A DNA stretch of 64,000 nucleotides from Halomonas sp. (GCF_017983445.1 NZ_JAGOBJ010000008.1:186001-250000), one strand, 5' to 3'. Shown: positions 53,709 to 63,550, counted from the stretch's first letter. The notes: generated by a model from the sequence alone, not told the origin. Numbers and translations are program-made.

Positions 53709-55526
53709 ATGCTAGCGGTATGGGTCGATCAGCTGCTGGGATTTGCCTCTGGGGCACTCTCGGCAATCAGGCAGCAAGAACACTATCCCGATTTTATGAC
53801 GTGGGTGCGCGCGGAAGGCGCCACGTCGTTTAACGGCGATGTCGCCACCGCCCAGGCGCTGGCTCCCATTTTATGGTCACAAACACCCTTGGTCCGGCTG
53901 GATTTTGCCAGCGAGCCGCTGGCGACGCCGGGACGCAATGAGCCCTGCTGGTGTGACTCCGGACGCAAATACAAACAGTGCTGCTACCGGGTCGATTTCC
54001 CGACGGACATCCCCGAGCAGATGATGTGGATGCTGTCGCTGCGCGAATGGAAGGGCGCCACGCTTAAAGCCGCACTGGAAAGCCGCCAGGCACCGCCCCA
54101 GGCGCTTCTCGAAGCCGGCCTTATCGCCGCAGAAAGCGGTCAAACCGGTCGCGCCATGCAGATTCTGGAATCGCTGTTTGATGGCAGTGACTGGTCGCGT
54201 CTGCCCGAACAGGCCGAGCCTGCGTTTGAAATCCTGCTGGATATCTATCAGGAGCGTGGCTTTACCCGCAAGCGCGCCGATCTGCTTGATGACGTAATGG
54301 AGCGCGGGCCGCTTTTTTTACGCGGCGTTGCCCTTGAGCGTCTTTGTCTAATGCATCTGGATAACGATGATCTGGATAGTGCCCGGGCAGCCTTTGTCAA
54401 AGCCCAGCAGGCGCTGCCTGATTCGCCCACGCTTGCCTATATCGAGGCGATGCTATTGCTTCATGAAGGCCATGAAGACGAGGCTAAAGAGCGGGCCAAC
54501 TTCTGGTATCGGCGCCTGGTTCGCCAAGGCGATCTTGACGAAGAGCAGCTGGAGTTTCTGGCTGCCCTGGCAGAGAACCCGGGCGCGACGCTTGCTGATC
54601 AACTGCTGAGTGCTGAAGAGGATCTGGCCACGCCGCTGGTAGCCTTGCAAGCGCTGTTGGCGGCGCTGCCCACGGCGCCCAAGCTGGGTATTAGCGCCGA
54701 TGCTCAAACGGGCCATTTGCACTATCACTCCAGTGCCCGGGAAGCGACACTGTTTGCCGCGTGGCATGAGCAGTTTCAGGTTCTGGTGGATGAAGACGTT
54801 GCGCTCGGCTTTCGCGATGACCCGTGGGGCAATGCGGTTGAGTGGATGTCCGCACTTTGCGCGCACCCAGAGTGGCTGGATGCGCCGCATGTAGTGCAGG
54901 ATCTGACCCTGGCGCTGACCAGCCGGTTTGGCAGCCTTCCGTGGATGGCACCTAGCCTGTTGGAACCCCTTGCGTTACGTCTTTCCCGCTGGCTGGAGCA
55001 GGCCCGCGCGGAAGGCGATGGCAGCTTGTGCTGGGATGATGCCGACAACGCCGTGCTGCTGCGTACGGGCCTTGCCTTGGTGGTGGGTATGGAGCGTGGT
55101 GCGCGCCAGCATTCGCGGGAGTTAGCTGAAGAGCTGCTAGCCATCGACCAGGAAGATAGTTTGGGGCTGCGCGAGCTGGTGCTCGATCAGCTGCTGCGCG
55201 ATGACCGTAATCAGGAAGCGCTGACGCTGACAGAGCAGCAGGATGACGATGGCTCGCTGGTGCTTGGCTTGTTAATGGGGCGCACATTGGCGCTTTATCG
55301 CTTGGATGAGCACGAGGCGGCAGAAGCGGCGCTTAATGACGTTATCGCCCACAACCGCCACGCGCTTGAAATGATTTGCGCAGATAGTCCACGTCCGGTA
55401 ATGCCGCATGCCGACGGCCAGGTTGACCCCGGCTCGCGTGCCGAGGCGTGGCAATATCGTACGTTGATGCGCGATCAGTGGCGCACCACACCGGGTGCGC
55501 TTGAGTGGTTGGGTAACCACCGCTAA
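53709..55526 (+). CDS. Large SEC-C domain protein
   Basis: About 605 residues. The N-terminal part carries a SEC-C zinc motif (PGRNEPCWCDSGRKYKQCCY) near residue 90, which in SecA and other proteins coordinates zinc and often contacts ribosomes or nucleic acids. The rest is helical, with alternating amphipathic segments (LLDDVMERGPLFLRGVALER, LDNDDLDSARAAFVKAQQAL) that resemble TPR-like repeats. Function is unknown. ATG 53709 with TGGAGA is chosen; an in-phase start at 53637 lacks a site. Confidence 0.7.
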   Translation: MLAVWVDQLLGFASGALSAIRQQEHYPDFMTWVRAEGATSFNGDVATAQALAPILWSQTPLVRLDFASEPLATPGRNEPCWCDSGRKYKQCCYRVDFPTDIPEQMMWMLSLREWKGATLKAALESRQAPPQALLEAGLIAAESGQTGRAMQILESLFDGSDWSRLPEQAEPAFEILLDIYQERGFTRKRADLLDDVMERGPLFLRGVALERLCLMHLDNDDLDSARAAFVKAQQALPDSPTLAYIEAMLLLHEGHEDEAKERANFWYRRLVRQGDLDEEQLEFLAALAENPGATLADQLLSAEEDLATPLVALQALLAALPTAPKLGISADAQTGHLHYHSSAREATLFAAWHEQFQVLVDEDVALGFRDDPWGNAVEWMSALCAHPEWLDAPHVVQDLTLALTSRFGSLPWMAPSLLEPLALRLSRWLEQARAEGDGSLCWDDADNAVLLRTGLALVVGMERGARQHSRELAEELLAIDQEDSLGLRELVLDQLLRDDRNQEALTLTEQQDDDGSLVLGLLMGRTLALYRLDEHEAAEAALNDVIAHNRHALEMICADSPRPVMPHADGQVDPGSRAEAWQYRTLMRDQWRTTPGALEWLGNHR

Positions 55527-55550
55527 CGTTTCGTTTGATATGGATGTATT

Positions 55551-55579
55551 CCCTCAGCCATGCTTAGCGCGGCTGAGGG
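55551..55579. terminator. Hairpin between convergent genes
   Basis: CCCTCAGCC (55551-55559) pairs with GGCTGAGGG (55571-55579) around an 11-base loop; the right arm overlaps the last codons of the ampG gene. It may stop both converging transcripts. Confidence 0.5.
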
Positions 55580-56925
55580 ACTGGCACCAGCTGCTTGTCC
55601 CGGCTGATCCAGATAGCCAGAATGATCGCTGGCAGACCCAGTAACGTTGCGACCATAAAAAACGTGGCATAGCCCTGAGAAGTCACCACCAGCCCGCCAA
55701 AGCCGCTTAAGAACTTCCCCGGTAACGTCATCAGCGATGAAAACAGCGCGTACTGCGTGGCGGTATAAGCGCGTGAGGTGAGGCTTGATAGAAAGGCGAT
55801 AAATACCGCGCTAGCCAGGCCATTTGCCAGATTATCGCCAATAATCGTGATCACCAACATGGGCACCTGATTACCTACAAACGCCAGTAGCGCAAACAGC
55901 AAGTTGGTCAGCATCACAAACCCTGCCCCGATCACCAGCAGCGGGCCAATGCCGTAACGGGCTACCAGCAAGCCCCCCAGAACGCCGCCGGTAATACTCA
56001 TCGCAATCCCAAAAATATTGGTCACATTGGCAATGGTGGCCAGGGAAAAGCCCAGGTCGATATACAGCGGATTAGCCATGGACGCCATCGCCAGGTCGCT
56101 GATTCTATACACCGCAATAAACACCAGAATCCACAGTGCCTTTACTCCGAAACGGCGAAAGAAGTCGGTAAACGGGCACACGATAGCGCCAATCACCCAG
56201 GCACCCAAACGGCGTAACAATTTAGGTTTGCCACGGCTGGCGCGGATAAAAGCGCGCACTTTGGGCTCATGGATTAGCTGTACCGAGAGCGAAGCACGTT
56301 TGGGTTCTGGACGAATCAGCACGGTGAGCACGCCCACGCCGACCAGTGCAGCCATGGTAAGGTAGGCCACATCCCAGGACACAGCTGATGCGATGTAAAG
56401 CGCTCCAGCCCCAGCGGCAAGCAGGCCACCCCGATAACCAATGATATAGGTGGATGCCATGGCGGCTTGCATATCGTCATCGGCAGATTCGATCCGGTAA
56501 GCGTCAATGGCAATATCCTGTGTTGCCGAGCCAAAGGCCACCAGCAGGGCAAAAACGGCAACTAGCCCCAGGTTGCCGACGGGGCTTACGCCTGCCAGGC
56601 CGATGAGCCCGGCTGCAATCATCCCCTGGGCAAGCAGCATCCAGCTACGCCGCTGGCCAAAGGCCCGGGTGAGTAGCGGTAGTTCAAGCCTGTCTACCAC
56701 CGGCGCCCAAAAAAACTTGATCGAGTAGAGCATGCCGATCCAGGCGAAAAACCCAATAGCGGCGACTTCAACGCCGTCGCTACGCAGCCAGGCGGAAAGT
56801 GTGGAGAACACCAGCAAAAAGGGCAGCCCGGCGGAAAAACCTAAAAACAGCATGGTAATGACAGGTGCCCGAAAATAGATCGCCAGCGCGGCAAGCCAGC
56901 TACGCTGGGGCAAAAGGGTGGGCAT
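55564..56925 (-). CDS. ampG: AmpG-like muropeptide permease
   Basis: 453 residues with about twelve membrane helices, MFS-type, matching AmpG (imports anhydromuropeptides for cell-wall recycling). FLGFSAGLPFLLVFSTLSAWLR, the RSWMLLAQ segment and FGSATQDIAIDAYRIES are recognisable. It lacks the extra terminal helices of E. coli AmpG (491 residues). ATG 56925 has GGAG nine bases upstream; a TTG start at 56934 would overlap that site. Confidence 0.83.
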   Translation of the reverse strand: MPTLLPQRSWLAALAIYFRAPVITMLFLGFSAGLPFLLVFSTLSAWLRSDGVEVAAIGFFAWIGMLYSIKFFWAPVVDRLELPLLTRAFGQRRSWMLLAQGMIAAGLIGLAGVSPVGNLGLVAVFALLVAFGSATQDIAIDAYRIESADDDMQAAMASTYIIGYRGGLLAAGAGALYIASAVSWDVAYLTMAALVGVGVLTVLIRPEPKRASLSVQLIHEPKVRAFIRASRGKPKLLRRLGAWVIGAIVCPFTDFFRRFGVKALWILVFIAVYRISDLAMASMANPLYIDLGFSLATIANVTNIFGIAMSITGGVLGGLLVARYGIGPLLVIGAGFVMLTNLLFALLAFVGNQVPMLVITIIGDNLANGLASAVFIAFLSSLTSRAYTATQYALFSSLMTLPGKFLSGFGGLVVTSQGYATFFMVATLLGLPAIILAIWISRDKQLVPVPQPR

Positions 56926-57023
56926 AGTGTTCAACTCCAGAAAAAGACGTTGGCCTTGGCCAAGTGATAAACTGCATCAATGTTTTATGACAAAGCCGAT
57001 AGCTTACCGGAGAGGAGTTTTGC

Positions 57024-57542
57024 ATGTCGATCACGGCACACCAGGTCGTTACGTTGCACTACGTGCTTAGCGACATTTTAAGCGATGGAAGCGAACAGAT
57101 ACTCGATGATTCTAACGCGCGCGATAAGCCGCTTGAGTACCTGCACGGACACGATAATATCGTGCCGGGTCTGGAAAGGGCGCTAGCCGGTTTGAACGTG
57201 GGCGATACAGCCGCCGTAACGCTGGCCCCTGCTGACGCATACGGCCTGCGTAATGAAGCTCTAGTGCAGGAAGTGGGGCGTGGCTCATTTGGTAATGCTG
57301 ATTTGACGCCTGGTAGCCGTTTTCAGACCGAAGGCGAAGCCGGCCCACAAATTGTCACGGTAGTGGGTGTGGTGGGCGACCGCATTACCATTGATACCAA
57401 TCATCCCTTAGCGGGGCGCACGCTTAGCTATCAGGTGAATATTCTGGAGATGCGTGAAGCAACGCGCGCGGAGCTTGCCAAAGGCCATCCGCTTCCGCCT
57501 GGAACGGAGCACAGTAAAGTAGAAGATCGAAAAGTGCTTTGA
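57024..57542 (+). CDS. FKBP-type peptidyl-prolyl isomerase (SlyD-like)
   Basis: 172 residues with the FKBP fold carrying an inserted flap. Elements HYVLSDILSDGSEQILDDS, PLEYLHGHDNIVPGLERALAGLNVGDTAAVTL and the DAYGLRNEALVQEV segment align with SlyD/FkpB-like isomerases. It accelerates prolyl bond isomerisation and acts as chaperone in the cytosol. The His/Cys-rich metal-binding tail of E. coli SlyD is absent. Ribosome site GGAGAGGAG precedes ATG. A 240-base gap follows before the tandem terminators. Confidence 0.86.
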   Translation: MSITAHQVVTLHYVLSDILSDGSEQILDDSNARDKPLEYLHGHDNIVPGLERALAGLNVGDTAAVTLAPADAYGLRNEALVQEVGRGSFGNADLTPGSRFQTEGEAGPQIVTVVGVVGDRITIDTNHPLAGRTLSYQVNILEMREATRAELAKGHPLPPGTEHSKVEDRKVL

Positions 57543-57778
57543 TATTTTAAAACTTGACCCAGGTCAGCACTAATTTAGCTGTTGTCCGTTAAAATACTAT
57601 CAGCCGCTGGGTTAAGAGATTTTTAACGTTATTTCCTCAAAGTTTGTTTAACCAGCGTTGAGTGAATTAGATTATTTGACTACGCAAACCGTTTTCTTGG
57701 CTAGTGGGTGTTAAATTCGGTGTTGTTTTAAAGCGTGCCGTATCAAAAGAACAGTCTGCTAAGCCTTATGTCAGGGGA
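57543..57778. other. Untranslated gap, possible small RNA region
   Basis: No coding frame is credible. A TTGACT hexamer near 57677 could form part of a promoter. The stretch ends in the two terminators at 57779-57836. A long 3'UTR or a small RNA would both fit. Confidence 0.3.
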
Positions 57779-57836
57779 GGAAGATTGCTTTAGCTGTAAT
57801 CTTCCTTTTTTACCGGCCTTTTGGCCGGTTTTTTTT
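57779..57836 (+). terminator. Two tandem rho-independent terminators
   Basis: GGAAGATT (57779-57786) pairs with AATCTTCC (57798-57805), followed by a run of T (57806-57811). Directly after, ACCGGCC (57812-57818), loop TTTT, GGCCGGT (57823-57829) is followed by T's to 57836. Both face the plus direction. Confidence 0.85.
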
Positions 57837-57870
57837 ATTCTCAATGTGAAAAGATATTTACCGATGGCTG

Positions 57871-59589
57871 TTAGCTTGGCGCAAGCCCTTTAAAGTGCTT
57901 TAGCCAGTCCAGCACCTGATGCGAGGGCATAGGCTTTGAAATCCAGTAACCTTGCAGATAATCGCAGCCCATTTTAGATAAAAGGTCGGCTGTTTCGTGA
58001 TTTTCGACGCCTTCAGCGATGACTTTAAGACCCAATCTATGGCCCAGTTCGATGGTCGAGCGCACTATCAATCGATCATCTTCATCAGTGTTCAAGCGTA
58101 GAATAAAAGACTTGTCGATTTTAAGTTCATTAAACGGCAGGCGCTTTAATTGGGCTAATGACGAGTAGCCAGTTCCAAAGTCATCAATGGCCAGCACGAT
58201 ACCTAGCGCTGAAATCTCTTTTAGAATATTGACGGCCTGACTCATGTCCTGCATGGCGGTGGTTTCAGTAACTTCAATAGCCAGCTGGCCTGGGTCTAAA
58301 TCATAAGTTCCAAGCAGCTGTTCCAGCTGTTGAGGAAGCTGTGCGTTAGTAATATCACTTGCGGATAAGTTGATCGCGACGGATAAACGTTGCCCGCTTT
58401 GGTTCCATACATGCAGCTGCTGGCATACATGAATCAGCATCCACTGGCTCAATAGTGAAACATTGCCGGAGCGTTCGGCTAGTTCAATAAACTCATCGGG
58501 TCGAATAAGCCCGAGGGTTGGATGATGCCAGCGAATCAGCGCTTCAAAATGCTCGGCTTTTTTACTCTCAAGCGCGGCCTTGGGCTGGTAATCGATCCAT
58601 AGTTCGTCATGCGTTACAGCGTTTTGCAGGTCATTGATCAAAGTGCGTTTGCGCAGCTGTAACTTATCTAGCTCCTCGGTATAAAACTCGTACCTGACGG
58701 CTTTATCCTGGGCTTGCTGAAGGGCAATATCGGCTCGTCGAAAAAGCTGCTGTACCGAACTACCGTCGCCGGGAAAGCTTACGCTGCCGATGGAACATAT
58801 GGGTTTGACCGTGGAAAGGTGATTAACCGCAATCGTATTTGAAAGGTGCTGAATCAACAGCTCCAACCACGCGCTATTGGATGGGTCGCCTTCATTAATG
58901 ATTAAAAATTCATTGTTAGTCAGTCGGTAGGGATGATGCTGGGGGCTTGAGAAATCACGCAGCCTATCTGCAATAGCGATGAGTACCTGATCACCCACTG
59001 AGTAGCCGAAAGTACTGTTGATAGCGCGAAGCTCATGCAGCGCCAATCGCATAATGGTAAATGGCGTCTGCTGGGCAACCAGGTTTTCCAGAGAATCAAA
59101 CGCAGCTACCTGATTGGGCAGTTGGGTGAGGGGGTCACTTCGGGTCTGGAAAAGCAGGGTTTTGTCGCGTTTTTCGATATCGGCCTGCAATGCCAGAATC
59201 GTTTTACTGATAAGCCGGGTTTCAGGGTGTCTTTGAACTTGCGATGAAGGGGTAAATCGATAGCCGTCGCTTATTTGGCTGGCCATATGGCTGAGTTTAC
59301 CAAGCGGGGAGCTCAAGCGTCTGGATGCCCATAGGGCGAAAAGGGTTAAACATGCCGTGGTTAAAAATGAGCTAAGTATAAGTTCTTTTTTTAACCATCC
59401 GTGTCTATTTGAAAGCGCTGACAGCGAATCGGGTAAGGCAATAAATACATGTGAAGAAGTAATTTGAAGGGTGGAATCAGCAGAGGTAGAGGCGAGGTAG
59501 GAATTGATAATGAACGCAATGCCGATAGGCAGTTGGGATAGAAAAATAACCAATAGCAAGGTTAAAAAGAGGCGCGTTCTAAAGTGCAT
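57871..59589 (-). CDS. Membrane GGDEF-EAL protein, likely c-di-GMP phosphodiesterase
   Basis: 572 residues. An N-terminal hydrophobic helix (about 5-30) and a second one (near 68-90) bracket a short periplasmic loop and are followed by a linker, a GGDEF domain (about 150-305) and an EAL domain (320-570). The GGDEF motif is degenerate (NNEF at LTNNEFLIIN), whereas EALIRW, INLSASDI, EVTETTAM, DDFGTGYSSL, KIDKSF, AEGVEN and QGYW of the EAL part are complete. Net activity is expected to be hydrolysis. It is the third such protein in the window. The start ATG 59589 is followed by a basic residue and then the helix. Confidence 0.87.
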   Translation of the reverse strand: MHFRTRLFLTLLLVIFLSQLPIGIAFIINSYLASTSADSTLQITSSHVFIALPDSLSALSNRHGWLKKELILSSFLTTACLTLFALWASRRLSSPLGKLSHMASQISDGYRFTPSSQVQRHPETRLISKTILALQADIEKRDKTLLFQTRSDPLTQLPNQVAAFDSLENLVAQQTPFTIMRLALHELRAINSTFGYSVGDQVLIAIADRLRDFSSPQHHPYRLTNNEFLIINEGDPSNSAWLELLIQHLSNTIAVNHLSTVKPICSIGSVSFPGDGSSVQQLFRRADIALQQAQDKAVRYEFYTEELDKLQLRKRTLINDLQNAVTHDELWIDYQPKAALESKKAEHFEALIRWHHPTLGLIRPDEFIELAERSGNVSLLSQWMLIHVCQQLHVWNQSGQRLSVAINLSASDITNAQLPQQLEQLLGTYDLDPGQLAIEVTETTAMQDMSQAVNILKEISALGIVLAIDDFGTGYSSLAQLKRLPFNELKIDKSFILRLNTDEDDRLIVRSTIELGHRLGLKVIAEGVENHETADLLSKMGCDYLQGYWISKPMPSHQVLDWLKHFKGLAPS

Positions 59590-59714
59590 TCTTCGCTCAC
59601 TTTTATAGCAGAATTATATTAATAACCATAAAGAAATGATGACGACATGCCGTTTTTTTGAAAGATACCCTTTTTTGCTAATTGATGGCTAGCCCAAGGG
59701 CTTGATTAGCCGCT

Positions 59715-59743
59715 GCCCACCGCCATAACGCACAGCGGTGGGC
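59715..59743 (-). terminator. Hairpin downstream of proS
   Basis: GCCCACCGC (59715-59723) is perfectly complementary to GCGGTGGGC (59735-59743). It lies 20 bases past the proS stop on the minus strand. The U-run is poor. Confidence 0.55.
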
Positions 59744-59762
59744 ATCGTAGCGCTTACTGGGC

Positions 59763-61487
59763 TTAGTTTACGCTGGCTTTTTCAAGCAGGAAATCGACAA
59801 TATGCTCAGCAGGTACCATCGTAGCTTCACTGTCGCGACGGCCTTTATACTCAAGCTCGCCGTTATCCAAACTACGATCACCAATCACCAGGCGATGCGG
59901 CACGCCCATCAGCTCCAGGTCGGCAAATTTGACGCCGGGACGCGTATCGCGGTCATCCAGTAGTACGTCCAGCCCAGCGGTGGTTAACGCTTGGTAGAGC
60001 CGCTCTGATTCTTCGCGCACGCGCTGCGACTTATGTGCATTCATGGGCACAAGCGCTACCTGGAAGGGAGCAATCGCATTGGGCCAGGTAATGCCTGCGT
60101 CGTCGTGGTTCTGCTCAATAGCAGCGGCCACTACGCGGGTAATACCAATGCCGTAGCAACCCATCCACGGATGGCTGGTCTTGCCGTTATCGCCCAGCAC
60201 GCTTGCATTCATGGCCTCAGAATATTTCTGACCCAGCTGAAATACATGGCCTACCTCGATACCGCGCTTGATTGAAAGCGTGCCTTTGCCATCCGGTGAC
60301 GGGTCGCCTTCCACCACCTTGCGTAAATCAGCGACCTGAGGCAGGGCAACGTCTCGCTCCCAGTTAATGCCGAAGTAATGCTTGCCATCAATATTGGCAC
60401 CTGCGCCGAAGTCACTCATCAAGGCAACGCTGCGATCAATGATGATTGGCATTTCAAGACCGATAGGACCTAGAGAGCCAGGGCCTGCGCCTACGGCAGC
60501 GCGAATTTCTTCTTCGCTGGCCATGGTGAGCGGCGTTGCTACCTGGGGAAGGTTTTCGGCCTTCACTTCGTTCAGCTCGTGGTCGCCGCGCACCAGCAGC
60601 GTAATCAAGCCGCCTTCGGTGGCGTGAACCATCAGCGTTTTCACGGTTTTCTCGATGGGCAGCTTGAACTGTTCAACCAGGGCCGCGATGGTTTTAGCAT
60701 TCGGCGTATCCACTACGCGCATTTCTTCACCAGGTGCTGCGCGCTGTACGTCGCTACCGACAGGTGCCGGTAGGGCTTCGGCTTTTTCCATATTCGCGGC
60801 GTAGTCGGATTCATTGGAGAACACGATATCGTCTTCGCCGGAACTAGCGAGAACATGGAATTCATGGGAACCGGTGCCGCCGATAGAACCGTTATCTGCA
60901 ATCACCGGCCGGAAATCCAAGCCCAAGCGGGTAAATATCCGCGTGTAGGCGTCGTACATGCTCTGGTACGTTTCTTTAAGTGATGCTTCATCCAGGTGGA
61001 AGGAGTAGGCATCTTTCATGATGAACTCACGCGAGCGCATTACCCCAAAACGCGGACGAATTTCGTCACGGAATTTGGTCTGGATTTGGTAGAAGTTAAC
61101 CGGCAACTGCTTGTAGCTTGCGATCTCTTTGCGCACCAGGTCCGTGATTACTTCTTCATGAGTCGGCCCCACGCAGTAGTCGCGCTCGTGGCGGTCTTTG
61201 ACACGCAAAAGCTCTGGACCGTACTGCTCCCAGCGGCCGGATTCCTGCCATAATTCGGCCGGCTGAACGGCGGGCATCAATACTTCCTGTGCACCAGCAC
61301 GGTTCATCTCTTCGCGCACAATGGCTTCTACTTTCCGCAGCGTACGTAGGCCTAAAGGCAGCCACGTATATAAGCCCGACGTGAGGCGACGGATCATCCC
61401 AGCACGCAACATTAACTGGTGGCTAATGACTTCGGCGTCGGCCGGAGTTTCTTTTAACGTAGCGATCAATAATTGGCTGGCGCGCAT
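59763..61487 (-). CDS. proS: Prolyl-tRNA synthetase
   Basis: A 574-residue class IIa aminoacyl-tRNA synthetase of bacterial type with the inserted YbaK-like editing domain (about 220-400). Motif 2 ([25 protein letters not shown]-like segment, here [20 protein letters not shown]), motif 3 ([12 protein letters not shown]) and the HEEVITDL region are all present. Length matches E. coli ProS (572). Essential housekeeping gene; monocistronic here. Confidence 0.97.
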   Translation of the reverse strand: MRASQLLIATLKETPADAEVISHQLMLRAGMIRRLTSGLYTWLPLGLRTLRKVEAIVREEMNRAGAQEVLMPAVQPAELWQESGRWEQYGPELLRVKDRHERDYCVGPTHEEVITDLVRKEIASYKQLPVNFYQIQTKFRDEIRPRFGVMRSREFIMKDAYSFHLDEASLKETYQSMYDAYTRIFTRLGLDFRPVIADNGSIGGTGSHEFHVLASSGEDDIVFSNESDYAANMEKAEALPAPVGSDVQRAAPGEEMRVVDTPNAKTIAALVEQFKLPIEKTVKTLMVHATEGGLITLLVRGDHELNEVKAENLPQVATPLTMASEEEIRAAVGAGPGSLGPIGLEMPIIIDRSVALMSDFGAGANIDGKHYFGINWERDVALPQVADLRKVVEGDPSPDGKGTLSIKRGIEVGHVFQLGQKYSEAMNASVLGDNGKTSHPWMGCYGIGITRVVAAAIEQNHDDAGITWPNAIAPFQVALVPMNAHKSQRVREESERLYQALTTAGLDVLLDDRDTRPGVKFADLELMGVPHRLVIGDRSLDNGELEYKGRRDSEATMVPAEHIVDFLLEKASVN

Positions 61488-61713
61488 GTGCGGTAAAATT
61501 CCTTAATGTTAAAAAAGCCGCTGGCTTAGCGTTGAATGCCAGCATTGTACGTCTTAGCGGTTAAAGCGGCAAAATCAACCAGTAGTCATAGGCGCTGTGC
61601 ACCGGAAAGTTTGTGCTAATATGGCCGTGATTTTGCGAGCGTTAACGAGCATTATTTCAATAATTCAGCCTCAATGCCCGCTATCGTTTCTGTTTATTAA
61701 TGAGGGAACCTTC

Positions 61714-62148
61714 ATGCAGCAAACTGTACGCCGTTGGTTAACGGGGGTCGTTGTAGGCGCCTCCATCATAACGCTGAGCGGTTGCGGTACTATGTTTCAT
61801 CCTGAGCGAAAAGGTCAGTTAAGCGGCCAGATCGACCCAGTTATCGCGGTTGCCAACGGTGTGGGCCTTCTATTTTTTATCGTGCCGGGCGTTATTGCCT
61901 ACGCGGTCGATTTTTCAAATGGCACTATTTATCTGCCAGGTAATAACAGCGCATCTGTCGATGTTCTGCACCTGGATGATACGTTGAATGTGGCGTCACT
62001 TGAAAAGCTGCTGTCTGATAAAGCGGGCAAGCCGGTGAGTTTAAAAAGCGAGCTGGTGATGATTGAAGAAGTGGACAACCTGGAAGAAGCGCTCGCCATG
62101 GTGCGGATGTCAGGCGTAATGGACGAAGAGCGCTTGGCAACCATGTAA
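61714..62148 (+). CDS. Small lipoprotein with hydrophobic segment
   Basis: 144 residues. Signal with lipobox LSGC (about residue 20), then a hydrophobic segment (NGVGLLFFIVPGVIAYAVDF) and a polar C-terminal domain that includes TIYLPG and DVLHLDDTLN. Resembles uncharacterised proteobacterial lipoproteins; function unknown. GAGGGA precedes ATG 61714; an in-phase frame from 61597 has no site. It ends at a terminator shared with benE. Confidence 0.68.
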   Translation: MQQTVRRWLTGVVVGASIITLSGCGTMFHPERKGQLSGQIDPVIAVANGVGLLFFIVPGVIAYAVDFSNGTIYLPGNNSASVDVLHLDDTLNVASLEKLLSDKAGKPVSLKSELVMIEEVDNLEEALAMVRMSGVMDEERLATM

Positions 62149-62175
62149 ATGGCCCAAAAGGCTGCGTTACTGCAC

Positions 62176-62209
62176 AAAACCCCAGAGGCGCTTACGCGTA
62201 TGGGGTTTT
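62176..62209. terminator. Bidirectional terminator between lipoprotein and benE
   Basis: AAAACCCCA (62176-62184) pairs with TGGGGTTTT (62201-62209). A run of A on the left and T on the right allow termination of both converging genes. Confidence 0.75.
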
Positions 62210-62226
62210 GTCGTTTTATGGGCTGG

Positions 62227-63438
62227 CTATTTGGCAGCGGTAAGTTTCAGGGTAATCAATCCTGCCACCAAGCCCCAGAAAGGGCCGCCAATGCCAAGCA
62301 GCGTAATGCCAGAACCCGTTAGCAAAAAGGTGACAATGGCCGCATCGCGATGACGGCTATCGGTAAAGGCGCTTGCCAAACCTCCGGCAAGCGTACCCAA
62401 TAGCGCAATGCCTGCCAGGGCAATCACCAGCACGCTGGGGAGCGCATTAAAAACTCCGGTCACCGTAGCACCGAAAATCCCCATGATGGTATAAAAAACG
62501 CCAGCAGCCATACCGGCCGTATAGCGGCGTCGTGGGTCGGCATGGGCATCTGGCCCCATACATACTGCAGCGCTGATGGCGGCCATATTGAGGGCAAAAC
62601 CACCAAAGGGCGCCAGAAGCAGAGAGGCTCCACCGGTCCAGCTGATCAGCGGTGAGCTGTTAGCTTGATAGCCCGCAGCCCGTAATACCGCCATGCCAGG
62701 CAGATTCTGCGTTGCCATGGTGATAACAAAAAGTGGAATGCCCACGCCGATCAGTGTGGCAATTGAAAACTCAGGCGTAATAAACACAGGCGTAGTGGGG
62801 GACAGCGGAATACCCTGCAAATTGATCTGGCCCTGTAGTACCGCAACCGCTATGCCGGTTAACAGCACGCCGGGCACCGCCAGGGTTGGCCAAAGGCGCC
62901 GACCCATTACCCAGGCAGCCAGCATCACCAGCGGCATTAGCCACTGATTTTGCATCACGCCAAACAGCTCAAGCCCAAAGCGCAGCAAAATACCGGCTAG
63001 CATCGCTGCCGCAATCGCGCTTGGGATGTAGCGCATCAAGCGCTCAAAAAGGCCGGTTACCCCGCATAGGGTGATTAATAGTGCCGAGAAAAGAAAAGCC
63101 CCGATAGCTTCTTCAAGCGGAATGCCCGGCAGGCTGGTCGCCAGAAAAGCCGCCCCCGGTGTAGACCAGGCGGTAAGTAGCGGCATGCGATAACGCAATG
63201 AAAGGCCAAACGATGTAAACCCCATGCCAATACCCAATGCCCAAAGCCAAGAACTGATTTGCGCGGCAGAGGCGCCGCTGGCTTCAGCTGCCTGAAAGAT
63301 AATCGCGGCAGAGCTTGTATAGCCAATTGTAACCGCGACAAATCCTGCGGTTACGGTTGATAGGCTGACATCTTTCCAGAAGGCGGGCCGTTTGGCAGGC
63401 GGCTGGGCCTGCTCTAAAGCATCATGATTGGCCGCCAT
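62227..63438 (-). CDS. benE: BenE-family benzoate/H+ symporter-like permease
   Basis: 403 residues with about twelve hydrophobic segments, BenE family. Characteristic fragments are VTIGYTSSAAIIFQAAEASG, LLTAWSTPGAAFLATSLPG and MAAISAAVCMGPDAHADP. It would import benzoate or a related aromatic acid or another solute. No catabolic genes are adjacent. ATG 63438 has GGAGGAG upstream; a TTG start at 63453 overlaps that site. The divergent XRE gene and the two palindromes between them probably control it. Confidence 0.85.
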   Translation of the reverse strand: MAANHDALEQAQPPAKRPAFWKDVSLSTVTAGFVAVTIGYTSSAAIIFQAAEASGASAAQISSWLWALGIGMGFTSFGLSLRYRMPLLTAWSTPGAAFLATSLPGIPLEEAIGAFLFSALLITLCGVTGLFERLMRYIPSAIAAAMLAGILLRFGLELFGVMQNQWLMPLVMLAAWVMGRRLWPTLAVPGVLLTGIAVAVLQGQINLQGIPLSPTTPVFITPEFSIATLIGVGIPLFVITMATQNLPGMAVLRAAGYQANSSPLISWTGGASLLLAPFGGFALNMAAISAAVCMGPDAHADPRRRYTAGMAAGVFYTIMGIFGATVTGVFNALPSVLVIALAGIALLGTLAGGLASAFTDSRHRDAAIVTFLLTGSGITLLGIGGPFWGLVAGLITLKLTAAK

Positions 63439-63497
63439 ACTGCGCTCCTCCAAGGTGACTGGATGTTTATCAATTAATTACGATGGTTAAATTGTTC

Positions 63498-63550
63498 TGT
63501 GCGCCATAACGCACAAATGCCACATTATCATTGTGCGCTATAACGCACAA
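63498..63550. promoter_or_regulatory. Paired palindromic operators between benE and XRE genes
   Basis: TGTGCGCCATAACGCACA (63498-63515) and TTGTGCGCTATAACGCACAA (63531-63550) share a dyad TGTGCG-N6-CGCACA; the spacer is CCATAA in the first copy and CTATAA in the second. Centres are 34 bases apart, about three helical turns, so two dimers could bind cooperatively on the same face. The site is ideally placed for the XRE regulator starting at 63729. Confidence 0.7.
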
